NCBI RefSeq assembly: GCF_017742235.1
Contig: NZ_JAGHKQ010000006.1
Coordinates: forward strand, 175,283-239,282
Reading direction: 5' to 3'
DNA: 64,000 nucleotides
Source of the DNA: Bacillus sp. 165
GTDB taxonomy: Bacteria > Bacillota > Bacilli > Bacillales > Bacillaceae_G
This document shows, in pieces, positions 1 through 8,364 of this stretch. The position numbers and the translations under genes are program-made. A model generated the notes under the pieces. It worked only from the letters and a program-made list of their open reading frames with translations. It ran no database searches and was not told the DNA's origin. The first letter of the stretch is position 1, and each line of letters begins with the position of its first letter.

Positions 1-141
1 CAACGCTTCATGCATGGTTTCCTTCTTCTTTTGCTTGCCCCCTGGCAATACATAAAATTCTGTTCCATTCTTGTGTTTTTTAATAGTAAGCACCTTATCA
101 TCTTGTACAATCCACGCTTTAACAACTGTCTTAAGCTTCAT
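1..141 (-). CDS. Nudix hydrolase, N-terminal part (partial)
   Basis: The 47 visible residues begin MKLKTVVKAWIVQDDKVLTI and continue into FYVLPGGKQKKKETMHEAL, which is the first half of a Nudix box (G-x5-E) that would continue beyond the window edge. Nudix enzymes hydrolyse nucleoside diphosphates linked to another group; the substrate cannot be told from this fragment. I chose the ATG at 139-141 because a GGGGG tract lies about 7 bases upstream; an in-frame ATG at 145-147 would add two residues but has worse spacing. It is transcribed in the same direction as ktrC but lies beyond the ktrC terminator. Confidence 0.75.
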   Translation of the reverse strand, partial: MKLKTVVKAWIVQDDKVLTIKKHKNGTEFYVLPGGKQKKKETMHEAL

Positions 142-272
142 CTCCATCCCCCATCTGCGCTCACCTGCCGCTTTCTTTCTACATGCTAGCCGTTTTAAGA
201 AAAATGGATATATTACACTTCACCTGGGGAAAATCTTTCTAGGAAGCAGGCTGAGGCGTACTTTTATCTAAA

Positions 273-298
273 AAAAGCTCTACTGCTGTAGAGCTTTT
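273..298 (-). terminator. Intrinsic terminator of ktrC
   Basis: An 11-bp perfect stem (AAAAGCTCTAC / GTAGAGCTTTT) around a TGCT loop gives a U-rich tail on the minus strand. Its ascending arm overlaps the ktrC stop codon. Confidence 0.85.
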
Positions 299-956
299 AC
301 GCTAGGTAATTCTGAAAGCGAGCTACGTCTGCATCCCCGCCAATAACGATTAATATATCTCCTGTTCGGATAGCCTCCGTTGCTTTTGGGGAAACATTGA
401 TTTCTTTATTACGCTTAATCGCTACAATATTCAATCCAAATTTCGCCCGAATATCAAGCTGCTGCAAAGACTGGCTGTTCAACTTTTCATTCGCTTTAAT
501 TTCCACGATACTATGGTCATCAGACAGTTCAAGATAATCTAATACATTGCTTGATGCAATATTGTTCGCAATTCTCTTTCCCATGTCACGTTCAGGGTGT
601 ACAATTTGGTCAGCACCGATTTTACGAAGCACTTTTTCATGATAATCATTTTGTGCTTTAACTGTAATGTTCTGTACACCAAGCTCTTTTAAAATTAAAG
701 CAGTTAAAATGCTTGCTTGAATATTATCACCAATAGCTACTACCACATGGTCAAAATTGCGGATTCCTAAGCTTTTTAACACCATTTCATCTGTCGAATC
801 GGCAATAACCGCATGAGAAGCAATACTGGAAAATTCATTTACGCGATCTTCATCTACATCAATTGCCATCACTTCCATGCCAAGCTGGCTCAATTCTCGG
901 CAAATACTTCCTCCGAACCGGCCGAGTCCGATGACTGCAAATTCCTTCTTTTTCAC
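297..956 (-). CDS. ktrC: K+ uptake regulatory subunit KtrC (RCK protein)
   Basis: Cytosolic gating subunit of a Ktr-type potassium transporter; it forms a ring on a KtrB/KtrD-type membrane subunit that is not in this window. The N-terminal RCK_N Rossmann domain shows GLGRFGGSICRELSQLGMEV and the acidic strand end AIDVDEDRV; a second RCK_C domain follows from about residue 135. The length of 219 residues is typical for KtrA/KtrC. In the family ligands such as ATP/ADP and NAD(H) bind the N-domain, and c-di-AMP binds the C-domain. In B. subtilis ktrC lies near the same yku genes seen here, which supports KtrC over KtrA. AGGAG lies 8-9 bases before the ATG. A second c-di-AMP receptor gene (darB) lies 9 kb away. 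Confidence 0.93.
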   Translation of the reverse strand: MKKKEFAVIGLGRFGGSICRELSQLGMEVMAIDVDEDRVNEFSSIASHAVIADSTDEMVLKSLGIRNFDHVVVAIGDNIQASILTALILKELGVQNITVKAQNDYHEKVLRKIGADQIVHPERDMGKRIANNIASSNVLDYLELSDDHSIVEIKANEKLNSQSLQQLDIRAKFGLNIVAIKRNKEINVSPKATEAIRTGDILIVIGGDADVARFQNYLA

Positions 957-1173
957 AAAAACTCCTCCAATAAATGCTTATACATAATTGTATTATTGAC
1001 CATTGTAGCACACTTTATGAAGTTTCAGAAAGCAATACGCCCCTTATCCTATTGAATAAAAAATGGCACAACAAAATATAACATTTGAAACACCTTACAT
1101 AAATAAGCAACGGTTTTTCATGCCTATTTTACCAATGTAACTAAACAAAAGAAGCTAGGACGTTATTACTTTT

Positions 1174-2187
1174 TTATTTCTCACCTTTGACATACTTTGC
1201 ATCAAATAAAAATAGACGAAGAAGCAAATACAAAGATGGAATCAAGAGAAGCAGTCCTAAAATAAAGACGACTACCAGCGCAATTCCCATCGTTTCATTT
1301 GTATAGCCAGAGTAAATAGTAATATACGGATCTAAAATATATGGCAAGTGACCGGCACCGTATCCAAAAAATGCAAAGAAGAATTGAAACATAACGAAAA
1401 TGAACGCTAGCCCAAATCGCTTTTGGTGGTAAATATAGTGCGTCGCCCCTAAAAAGCAGGCAAACGATAACAGAAACATCCACCAAATATCTATCATATT
1501 TTCAAAATGACGAAAATTATGCCGCTGTAAAGAAATAAATACGAGTAAACTTGCCAAAATGGTAGGGGCACTCCAAAACAAGGAGAATTTCCGCATAATT
1601 CTTGCTGATTCTTTGTCTCCAGCCCTGTTAGCATAATAGGTCAAAAACGCCGCACTGATGAATAATACAGACACTATCGCAAGAAATACAACACTCCAGG
1701 AATAAAAACTTGTAAACAATTTTTTAGCCAAGAACACTACTGTATCCCCTTGCTTTTCTAAAAAACCCCCTTCAGAAATTGTCAGTGCCGTAGAAAGTGC
1801 AGCGGGAATCAACAATCCTGTCGCGCCATATAAAAACATATAAGCCCGGCTTTGTTTAGACCCGTAATTTTCAAACGCATAAAATGAACCTCGGATTGCA
1901 AGTAATACTAGTGCTACACTGCCCGGAATTAATAATGCTGTCCCGTAATAGTATGCTGTGTCCGGAAAGAAACCCACAAGACCGACAAAGAAGAATACGA
2001 AAAATACATTTGTAACCTCCCAAACTGGATTTAAATATCGGTTAATCAGCTTTACCATTTTAGAATCTTTCTTTTTCCACTTTGCATAATATGCATAAAA
2101 TCCCGCTCCAAAGTCAACAGACGCTACGATCACATAACCATACAAAAACAACCAGAGCACACTAATACCTAATATTTGAATGTTCAT
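1174..2187 (-). CDS. cydB: Cytochrome bd-type quinol oxidase subunit II
   Basis: Membrane subunit II of a cytochrome bd quinol oxidase, which with CydA passes electrons from menaquinol to oxygen at low oxygen tension. The 337-residue protein is mostly hydrophobic with about eight to nine membrane segments and carries the family start (LWLFLYGYVIVASVDFGAGF) and the YLNPVWEVTNVFFVFF segment. It follows cydA by 10 bases with its own GGAGGG ribosome site, so the two are co-transcribed. The pair resembles the short YthA/YthB-type bd oxidase of B. subtilis more than the classic CydAB; I am sure of the family, less sure of the subgroup. The cydDC assembly exporter is not nearby. Confidence 0.9.
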   Translation of the reverse strand: MNIQILGISVLWLFLYGYVIVASVDFGAGFYAYYAKWKKKDSKMVKLINRYLNPVWEVTNVFFVFFFVGLVGFFPDTAYYYGTALLIPGSVALVLLAIRGSFYAFENYGSKQSRAYMFLYGATGLLIPAALSTALTISEGGFLEKQGDTVVFLAKKLFTSFYSWSVVFLAIVSVLFISAAFLTYYANRAGDKESARIMRKFSLFWSAPTILASLLVFISLQRHNFRHFENMIDIWWMFLLSFACFLGATHYIYHQKRFGLAFIFVMFQFFFAFFGYGAGHLPYILDPYITIYSGYTNETMGIALVVVFILGLLLLIPSLYLLLRLFLFDAKYVKGEK

Positions 2188-2197
2188 TGTATCCCTC

Positions 2198-3547
2198 CTA
2201 CTTCACCAATTTCGTATCTATATGTTTTTCCAGTTCAAGTTCGGCAGGATTAGTTTTAAACATCTTTAGCAGAACTTTAGCGGAAATCCAACCAAGAACG
2301 ATATACAGGAGCATGAACAAGATAAACATTAAGCCTATGTGCTGAGGTGCAGCGGTTGTTGCTCCTTCCCCTACCTTCATGTATCCTCGTAAAATCCATG
2401 GCTGACGCCCCACTTCAGCAAAAAACCAACCGATTTCAATCGTCAACATGGACAATGGACCACCGATAATAATTGAACGCAGCATCCATTTATTATGTGC
2501 CCAGGCTGCATTAATTTTTACAAGTATCAAGAATAAAAAAGCAACTCCCACCAAGTACATCGCAAATGTAATTTTCAAATCAAATAAATAATGAATATAC
2601 AAGGGCGGACGTTCGTCCTGCGGTGTTTCATTCAGTCCTGTTACCTTTGTATCAAAACTGCTTCCTGCAAGAAAACTTAAAAACTTTGGAATCCGAATTT
2701 CATACTTAATCTCTTCCGTTTTTTCATCCAAAATTCCAAATAATACAAGATCTGCTCCTCTTTCTGTCTCAAAATGCCATTCCGCCGCCGCTAGTTTTTC
2801 TGGTTGATATTTTGCTAAAAATTTAGCTGACAAATCCCCTGCAATCCCTGTTGCTATACCTAAAATGGCACATGCAACCATTGTGAGTTTCAATGCTTTT
2901 TGATAATAGACGTCTCGTTTTCCCTTTAATATCATAAATGCAGTAATGGCAGCCAGCACAAAAGCAGAAGTTAAATAGGCAGTTACGATTACATGCAATG
3001 TCTTTGTCGGTGTGGCCGGGTTAAACATTGCAACTAGTGGCTGTAAATCTACAATTCTCCCATCTTCCAATTTAAATCCTTGCGGAGTATTCATAAATGC
3101 ATTTACGACTGTAATGAAAAAAGCAGATAACGTTGAGCCGATAATAACAGGGATAGACAGCAGCCAATGAAATATCGGTTTTTTAAATCGATCCCATGTA
3201 TATAAATAAATCCCTAAAAAAATCGCTTCAAAAAAGAATGCAAATGTCTCCATGAAAAGAGGTAATGCAATTGCCTGTCCTGCAAGCTGCATAAAGCTCG
3301 GCCAGAGCAACGAAAGCTGCAGACCGATACATGTTCCTGTAACAACCCCCACAGCTACAGTAATGGTAAATCCTCGTGTCCATCTTCTAGCAAGCAATAT
3401 GTAATGAGAGTCCTTTTTCTTAATACCATATAATTCAGCTAATGAAATCATAACAGGTACTCCCACACCTATGGTGGCAAAAATAATGTGAAAGGCCAAT
3501 GTGAGCTCCGTCAATCCCCTGCTGAGTGTAACACTATCTAAACTCAT
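2198..3547 (-). CDS. cydA: Cytochrome bd-type quinol oxidase subunit I (YthA/CydA-like)
   Basis: Subunit I carries the b-type and d-type hemes and the quinol site. Visible family marks are the early heme ligand His20 (LAFHIIFATIG), the second conserved His in TLHVIVTAY, and the GWFFAEVGRQPW signature followed by ILRGYMK. At 449 residues it has a short Q-loop region, as in YthA and cyanide-insensitive oxidases. The start is fixed by GGAGGG seven bases before the ATG. Expression is very likely controlled by the redox repressor Rex, because a perfect Rex box lies about 110 bases upstream. The untranslated leader also holds a long hairpin. The subunit II gene follows immediately. Confidence 0.93.
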   Translation of the reverse strand: MSLDSVTLSRGLTELTLAFHIIFATIGVGVPVMISLAELYGIKKKDSHYILLARRWTRGFTITVAVGVVTGTCIGLQLSLLWPSFMQLAGQAIALPLFMETFAFFFEAIFLGIYLYTWDRFKKPIFHWLLSIPVIIGSTLSAFFITVVNAFMNTPQGFKLEDGRIVDLQPLVAMFNPATPTKTLHVIVTAYLTSAFVLAAITAFMILKGKRDVYYQKALKLTMVACAILGIATGIAGDLSAKFLAKYQPEKLAAAEWHFETERGADLVLFGILDEKTEEIKYEIRIPKFLSFLAGSSFDTKVTGLNETPQDERPPLYIHYLFDLKITFAMYLVGVAFLFLILVKINAAWAHNKWMLRSIIIGGPLSMLTIEIGWFFAEVGRQPWILRGYMKVGEGATTAAPQHIGLMFILFMLLYIVLGWISAKVLLKMFKTNPAELELEKHIDTKLVK

Positions 3548-3570
3548 TCAGTTTCCCTCCTAACATATTC

Positions 3571-3626
3571 CCGTGGAATACGTTTACTCTATTTCACTAT
3601 ATTCATAGTGTAAACGTATTCTACGG
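3571..3626 (-). promoter_or_regulatory. Long bulged hairpin in the cydA leader
   Basis: A 16-base arm at 3571-3586 pairs with 3611-3626 (one G-U pair), and inside it CACTAT (3595-3600) pairs with ATAGTG (3605-3610) around an ATTC loop, leaving an 8-base one-sided bulge. It sits between the Rex box and the cydA ribosome site, so it should be in the mRNA leader. No U-tract follows in the minus direction, so it is not a terminator; an RNA stability element or a second protein-binding site are both possible. Confidence 0.6.
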
Positions 3627-3653
3627 CAATCGTGTATAAAAGAATTGAATTTT

Positions 3654-3671
3654 TTGTGACTAATTTCACAA
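3654..3671. promoter_or_regulatory. Rex operator upstream of cydAB
   Basis: TTGTGACTAATTTCACAA is a perfect match to the Gram-positive Rex consensus TTGTGA-N6-TCACAA. It directly follows a TATAAT-like -10 box read on the minus strand (3674-3679), an ideal position for NADH-relieved repression of cydAB. Confidence 0.85.
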
Positions 3672-3766
3672 TCATTATAAAAATGCTCTTCTTTAATCTT
3701 ATGCGGGCTGATTATTCAATGCTAGTTACAAAATATTAGAACAACCCCCTTTGTTAATAGAACCCT

Positions 3767-3814
3767 GAATAGTAAAAAATCCTCTCTTACAACAGAGAGG
3801 ATTTTTTACTATTC
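3767..3814 (-). terminator. Terminator of ykuU-ykuV
   Basis: Perfect 21-bp arms (3767-3787 and 3794-3814) with a TACAAC loop and internal A/T runs. The ykuV stop codon (3809-3811) lies inside the ascending arm. Confidence 0.9.
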
Positions 3815-4267
3815 AGCAGCTTGTGCAGCTTCGTCTAATACACGATTCACACGTTTTGTAAGCATCGGCATGCCGCCTCCGCCTGCCTGAAAATGGCGCA
3901 GCACGCCTGTTTTATCAAACACATAATAAGATGGTACATATTTATTTTCAAATGAATCTGTAATCGTATGTTGATTATCCACTAAAATCGGCTGAATAAT
4001 ACCGTGCTCCTCTGCCACCTGCTTCACTTGCTCTAAATCCAAATCTTCTTCTGAACGAGGCATATGTACAGAAATAACATTCAATTGCTCTTTATATTGA
4101 TCGCGAAATTCATTAATGTTTGGCATTGCTTCTTTACATAAGTGACAGCTAACAGACCAAAAATGAATCAATGTCGGTTTCTCTCCGATTAAACCTTCAC
4201 GGCTTACTTCTCCATTCAACACAGTAGTTGCACCTTCTAAAGAGGGCATTGGTTCACGCAATTTCAA
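3809..4267 (-). CDS. ykuV: Thioredoxin-like thiol-disulfide oxidoreductase YkuV
   Basis: A 152-residue cytosolic thioredoxin-fold protein of the TlpA/redoxin type with redox motif CHLC in FWSVSCHLCKEAMP and the cis-Pro region KYVPSYYVFD. It matches B. subtilis YkuV closely over its full length, including MPRSEEDLD and the C-terminal KRVNRVLDEA. No signal peptide is present. I place the start at a TTG (4265-4267), which gives MKLREPMPSL as in B. subtilis and has AGGGAGG eight bases upstream; an upstream TTG at 4289-4291 would add eight residues but lies across a hairpin. It follows the peroxiredoxin gene ykuU and may help recycle it. Confidence 0.92.
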   Translation of the reverse strand: MKLREPMPSLEGATTVLNGEVSREGLIGEKPTLIHFWSVSCHLCKEAMPNINEFRDQYKEQLNVISVHMPRSEEDLDLEQVKQVAEEHGIIQPILVDNQHTITDSFENKYVPSYYVFDKTGVLRHFQAGGGGMPMLTKRVNRVLDEAAQAAE

Positions 4268-4289
4268 TGTGGAGTCCTCCCTTATGTTC

Positions 4290-4325
4290 AAAAAAGGTCT
4301 AACAAACGTTTGTTAGACCTTTTTT
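4290..4325 (-). terminator. Perfect palindrome between ykuU and ykuV
   Basis: Eighteen-base arms with no loop, centred at 4307/4308, ending in a T-run on either strand. It sits between the ykuU stop and the ykuV ribosome site, so it probably acts as a partial terminator or mRNA processing barrier that lowers ykuV relative to ykuU. Confidence 0.75.
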
Positions 4326-4328
4326 TAA

Positions 4329-4877
4329 TTAAACTGATAGCGTTTTTTGACCTGGTTTCCAGTTAGCAGGGCAAAGTCCGCCTGTTTGCAGTGCTTGAAG
4401 AACGCGTAACACTTCGTCCACTTCGCGTCCAATGTTGTTGTGATGTACTACTTGGTACATTAATTCGCCTTCAGGGCTGATGATGAACAAACCGCGAAGT
4501 GCAATTCCTTGATCTTCAATTAACACACCATAGTCACGAGATACAACATGGTTAGTATCTGCAGCTAACGGGTAGCGTAATTCACCTAAACCGTTTTTGC
4601 TGCGGTCTGTATTAATCCAAGCCAAGTGAGTATGGATAGTATCAGTAGATACACCTACTACTTCTGCATCAAGATCTTGGAACTCATCGTAACGATCAGA
4701 TAGTGCGATAATTTCTGTCGGACATACGAATGTAAAGTCCATTGGATAGAAGTAAAGAACTGTCCACTTATCTTGTTTCATGATTTCTTCAAGACTTACC
4801 TTACCGAATTCTTTGTTTGACAATACAGCTTCCATCTCGAAACGAGGAGCTTGTTTTGCTACCATACGTTCTGCCAT
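4329..4877 (-). CDS. ykuU: 2-Cys peroxiredoxin YkuU (AhpC/Tsa family)
   Basis: Reduces hydrogen peroxide and organic peroxides with cysteine thiols. The peroxidatic cysteine is in DFTFVCPTE and the resolving cysteine in GGLCPANWKPG near the C terminus, making this a typical 2-Cys enzyme of 182 residues. The upstream YFYPMDF element and the distal ALRGLFIISPEG are family hallmarks. The ATG has GGAGG eight to nine bases upstream. ykuV follows after a palindromic hairpin, as in B. subtilis, suggesting a peroxidase/reductant pair. The electron donor is not proven by sequence. Confidence 0.95.
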   Translation of the reverse strand: MAERMVAKQAPRFEMEAVLSNKEFGKVSLEEIMKQDKWTVLYFYPMDFTFVCPTEIIALSDRYDEFQDLDAEVVGVSTDTIHTHLAWINTDRSKNGLGELRYPLAADTNHVVSRDYGVLIEDQGIALRGLFIISPEGELMYQVVHHNNIGREVDEVLRVLQALQTGGLCPANWKPGQKTLSV

Positions 4878-4966
4878 ATGTATCGACCTCCAACTAGATT
4901 TTAGTGGTTACACCCTTATTCACAAGAGTTATTATATAAAAGAAGTTATTTCCAGTCAATGTTATA

Positions 4967-4980
4967 TGATAATTATTACA
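4967..4980. promoter_or_regulatory. Weak Fur/PerR-like box between ykuU and the TspO-like gene
   Basis: TGATAATTATTACA shares most positions with the Fur-family 7-1-7 consensus TGATAATNATTATCA. It lies about 90 bases upstream of ykuU, a plausible target for peroxide or iron control, but the right half is imperfect and the region is AT-rich. Confidence 0.3.
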
Positions 4981-5219
4981 ACTAAAAATCTGGTAACACT
5001 TTCTAAATTAACTCCTCTATCCCCATTATAAAGTATTGTACAGGAATTACAAAAAATATGCTGCGGGAAAGTAGATTAAGTCAAAACTATTGTGTACACT
5101 ACCTGCGAAAAGTTTATTGACGATAGTTTTCCTTCTATTAAGTATAACTTTTGTATAAGCTTCTTCTCTCCTTCATAGTATATAGGGATAAGTAAACTAT
5201 ACAGTAAGGAGGTATACGC

Positions 5220-5951
5220 ATGAAAAACTATCTCATCAGGAGTATGCTTAATATCATCTCTTTTGCCCTTGTGCTGATAACTAATTTTCTTCTTCCAGCT
5301 GGACGCAATATTTCTCAAGTATCTAATAGCATTGATTATCTGTTTAAGCCAGCAGGATATGCCTTTATGATTTGGTTGGTAATCTATTTTTTACTTGCTG
5401 TTTGGTTAATGCGGCAATTTTTCTGTTCTGAGATAGAAAAAGCTATTTATAAAAAAATAGGATATTGGTTTTCAGTGAACATGCTGCTGAATGCCTTATG
5501 GGTTCTCGCTTTTGGAAATGAGCATATCAACATATCTTTACTGATTATGATTGGGATTTTACTGACGCTCATTGTTGTATATACCCGTATTCAAAGCTCT
5601 CCTAATAAAACTAAATTGACCCGACTGCCTATTTCAATGTATCTTGGCTGGATTTCCATCGCTACCATCACCAATGTGTTTACTGTGTATAAAGCAAATG
5701 ATATTACCCACCTATTAGGCTTAAATGAGCTGACTTGGACGATTATTATGCTTTTATTCGGTGGATTGCTAGGGGCTTACTTCACATTAAAAAATAATGA
5801 CCTTGTTTACCCTCTCGTTTTTATATGGGCTTATGCTGCAATTATTGTGCAGAGAAAGAATATAGAGAGCATCACAACTGCCGCGTGGATTGCAATTGCT
5901 TTGTTAACAGCTGTGACTGTTTACAATGGACTTAGGAATAAGAATGTATAG
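5220..5951 (+). CDS. TspO/MBR-related integral membrane protein
   Basis: A 243-residue hydrophobic protein with about seven membrane segments. The stretch FKPAGYAFMIWLVIYFLLAV and later WVLAFGNEH and WTIIMLLFG recall the tryptophan-rich TspO/MBR family, but the protein is longer than classical TspO (about 160 residues). AAGGAGG lies seven bases before the ATG. It stands alone, divergent from ykuU. Family assignment is by resemblance; porphyrin or lipid transport would be a guess. Confidence 0.6.
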   Translation: MKNYLIRSMLNIISFALVLITNFLLPAGRNISQVSNSIDYLFKPAGYAFMIWLVIYFLLAVWLMRQFFCSEIEKAIYKKIGYWFSVNMLLNALWVLAFGNEHINISLLIMIGILLTLIVVYTRIQSSPNKTKLTRLPISMYLGWISIATITNVFTVYKANDITHLLGLNELTWTIIMLLFGGLLGAYFTLKNNDLVYPLVFIWAYAAIIVQRKNIESITTAAWIAIALLTAVTVYNGLRNKNV

Positions 5952-6375
5952 CATCACCCTGTACAAAAAAGCGCGGTTTTTTACGGATGAAACCTTATAT
6001 ATTTTAACAACAACCGTTTCTTAACACTGCACTTTACGGCTTCTTCTCGGTTTGTAATACTAACTCGATAGTGAATCAGAAGCTCTATACGCCCCTTAGA
6101 AGGTACCACAATCAGCATGAGGTCTAGATACGATGTCTTTAAACCCTTCTAATATCGCCTTTTCAATCACCATAGCTTTTGACACACAATAATACATTAA
6201 ACAGAGACTTTCACACTAGACTTAGGAATTGACAAGACCTGTCATGGCATTATCTTTCCTCCAAATGAATCATATTGCGGTAACTGGAACGTTTTCTATA
6301 AGGTATATATGTTCTCTCTCTTCTCAAAAACAAATCATAGCTGCCCTCACAATAATATTTATGCTGGAAACAAAA
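5952..6375. other. Gene-free stretch with a possible gene remnant
   Basis: No convincing gene lies here. On the minus strand 6096-6197 encodes a 33-residue open frame (MYYCVSKAMVIEKAILEGFK and beyond) that reads like real protein, but it has no ribosome site and I could not place it in a family. It may be a decayed fragment. Confidence 0.35.
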
Positions 6376-6400
6376 AACAGACAGGCTAGGCCTGTCTGTT
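6376..6400 (-). terminator. Terminator of dapH-ykuR
   Basis: Perfect 11-bp arms (AACAGACAGGC / GCCTGTCTGTT) around TAG, followed by a T-rich tail on the minus strand. The TAG stop of ykuR lies in the stem-loop. Confidence 0.85.
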
Positions 6401-7516
6401 TCCTTTAAACTGGAAATATAATATTAAAAAGCGAATGGCTTTTTCAATAACCTCTTCATTTGGCTGCAGCTTTGCATGATGTAGGCCATATTCAGATCCC
6501 ACCCCAAGCCAGAACATAAATCCTGGAATTTCACGAAGCATATAACCAAAGTCTTCTCCTGTCATCGCCTCTTTGCATTCGATAACCTTCATATCCGTTT
6601 GTTCTGCAAATTCCATAAACTCGCGTGTAACCTCTTCATGATTGTATACTTCGTAATACATGGAGCCATAATCAATATTTGCCACACATTGAAAACCCGC
6701 TTCTATTCCTTTTACGAGAGCCTCGATACGAGACTTTACACGCTTCATAGATTCTACAGATAAGGTACGGATGGTTCCCTCTAGCCTTGCTTTTTCAGCA
6801 ATGATGTTTTGAACAGTTCCTCCTGTAATTTTCCCAATCGTAATGACTGCGCTATCAAGCGGATCTATGTTCCTGCTAATGACAGATTGAAGTTGAGTCA
6901 CCAAGTAGCTTGCTGCCACTACCATATCATTTGTTTGCTGCGGATACGCTGCATGCCCGCCTTTCCCTTTTAAATCAATAAACAACTCTGATGTATTTGC
7001 AAACAGCAAACCTTCCTTTGTTGCAATGGTGCCAACGGGATATTCCGGTGCAATATGAAGACCGACGATCAGCTGCGGCATCCATTCTTGCAATTCTTCA
7101 CTCCTCATCATAGGCTGTGCTCCGCCCGGCCCTTCTTCTGCGGGTTGAAAAATAAAAATGGCATCATCCTCAATCGGATCATTAACAAGCCCCGTCAATA
7201 CTCCTAAGGCAATACTCATATGCACGTCATGTCCGCAGGCATGCATATAGCCTTCATTAACAGAAGCAAAGGAATACCCAGTCTCTTCTTCAATCGGCAA
7301 GCCATCAATGTCTGTGCGATACCCAATTGCTTTTTCAGGATTTGTTCCATGTACTTTTACGATTATTCCTGTTTGCCAGGTTTTTATTTCTAGACGATTC
7401 TTTGGTAACTCTTCTAAATACTGTAACAAATACGCTTGCGTTTTATATTCCTGAAAACCGAGCTCTGGAATTTGGTGCAAGTCTCTACGAATTTGTACAA
7501 ACGGGTTAATTTCCAT
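6386..7516 (-). CDS. ykuR: N-acetyldiaminopimelate deacetylase (M20 family)
   Basis: Removes the acetyl group from N-acetyl-LL-diaminopimelate in the acetylase branch of lysine and peptidoglycan precursor synthesis. The 376-residue M20 metallopeptidase shows the metal-binding HACGHDVHM, the catalytic acid pair in [10 protein letters not shown], and the late [11 protein letters not shown] with a zinc-ligand His. It follows dapH, the acetyltransferase of the same pathway, exactly as in B. subtilis ykuQ-ykuR. AAGGGAAGG precedes the ATG. Other M20 amidohydrolases would look similar, but the dapH neighbour makes this call firm. Confidence 0.93.
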   Translation of the reverse strand: MEINPFVQIRRDLHQIPELGFQEYKTQAYLLQYLEELPKNRLEIKTWQTGIIVKVHGTNPEKAIGYRTDIDGLPIEEETGYSFASVNEGYMHACGHDVHMSIALGVLTGLVNDPIEDDAIFIFQPAEEGPGGAQPMMRSEELQEWMPQLIVGLHIAPEYPVGTIATKEGLLFANTSELFIDLKGKGGHAAYPQQTNDMVVAASYLVTQLQSVISRNIDPLDSAVITIGKITGGTVQNIIAEKARLEGTIRTLSVESMKRVKSRIEALVKGIEAGFQCVANIDYGSMYYEVYNHEEVTREFMEFAEQTDMKVIECKEAMTGEDFGYMLREIPGFMFWLGVGSEYGLHHAKLQPNEEVIEKAIRFLILYFQFKGNRQA

Positions 7517-7535
7517 AATTTCGCCTTCCCTTAAT

Positions 7536-7566
7536 AAAAAGCGTAAGCAAAGAGCTTACGCTTTTT
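7536..7566 (-). terminator. Intercistronic hairpin between dapH and ykuR
   Basis: GCGTAAGC / GCTTACGC with flanking A5/T5 and an AAAGA loop. It is terminator-shaped but lies between two genes of one pathway, so it probably acts as a partial terminator or 3' end stabiliser for dapH mRNA. Confidence 0.75.
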
Positions 7567-7569
7567 ATA

Positions 7570-8292
7570 TTATTTTGTTGGGTTTAATTCACGCAACGCT
7601 TGAATGATTTCTGTTTTAGACTTTGTTTTTTCATCAATTTCTTTAATGATGCGGGCAGGTACTCCTGCAACTACCGTATACGGAGGAACATCCTCAGTAA
7701 CAATGGCACCAGCAGCAACAACTGCTCCTTTTCCTACTGTCACACCTTCTAATACAACTGCATTCGCGCCGATTACTACGTCATCTTCTACAACCACAGG
7801 CTTAGCAGATGGTGGCTCAATTACGCCTGCAAGCACTGCGCCTGCTCCAACATGACTGTTTTTGCCGACAGTTGCTCGTCCACCAAGCACTGCGTTCATA
7901 TCAATCATTGTACCTTCACCAATCACAGCGCCGATGTTGATTACAGCACCCATCATGATTACTGCATTGTCCCCAATCTCCACTTGATCGCGAATAATTG
8001 CACCTGGCTCAATACGAGCTTTGATGCCCTTCATATCCAGTAAAGGAATTGCGGAATTGCGGCGGTCATTTTCCACCACATAATCTGCGATTTCAGCGCT
8101 GTTTCCTTCTAGCACAGTCTTAATATCAGACCACTCACCAAACAATACACCTGTTCCTTCATTCACAAATGCTTGAATGCTGTCAGGAAATTCAATGCCA
8201 TTTAATTGGCCTTTTATGTATACTTTCACCGGCGTTTTCTTTTCACTTTTTTGAATAAACGAAATAATTTCGTTTGCATCCATCATCTTCAT
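7570..8292 (-). CDS. dapH: Tetrahydrodipicolinate N-acetyltransferase
   Basis: Transfers acetyl from acetyl-CoA to tetrahydrodipicolinate, the committed step of the acetylated diaminopimelate pathway. The 240-residue protein begins [19 protein letters not shown] as in Bacillus DapH and contains a left-handed beta-helix made of hexapeptide repeats from about residue 85 ([20 protein letters not shown] and onward), ending with [19 protein letters not shown] is placed eight bases before the ATG. It is followed by ykuR after a hairpin. Confidence 0.95.
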   Translation of the reverse strand: MKMMDANEIISFIQKSEKKTPVKVYIKGQLNGIEFPDSIQAFVNEGTGVLFGEWSDIKTVLEGNSAEIADYVVENDRRNSAIPLLDMKGIKARIEPGAIIRDQVEIGDNAVIMMGAVINIGAVIGEGTMIDMNAVLGGRATVGKNSHVGAGAVLAGVIEPPSAKPVVVEDDVVIGANAVVLEGVTVGKGAVVAAGAIVTEDVPPYTVVAGVPARIIKEIDEKTKSKTEIIQALRELNPTK

Positions 8293-8364
8293 TCTCTATT
8301 CCTCCTAATACTATGTGATACTGTTACTCTACCAAACCAAGACAAAACTCGCAACAAACATTGG

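Noticed and set aside
5208..5219. GTATAC hexamer as another GntR operator
   Set aside because: It overlaps the ribosome site of the TspO-like gene and lacks both TTTGG and CCAAA halves.
6096..6197. 33-residue gene on the minus strand
   Set aside because: Protein-like sequence but no ribosome site, no promoter and no recognised family; kept only as a possible remnant in the intergenic entry.
7674..7682. GTATAC within dapH, and similar hexamers in coding DNA near 33065, 39475, 49340 and 57605
   Set aside because: Inside genes and without the flanking operator halves.
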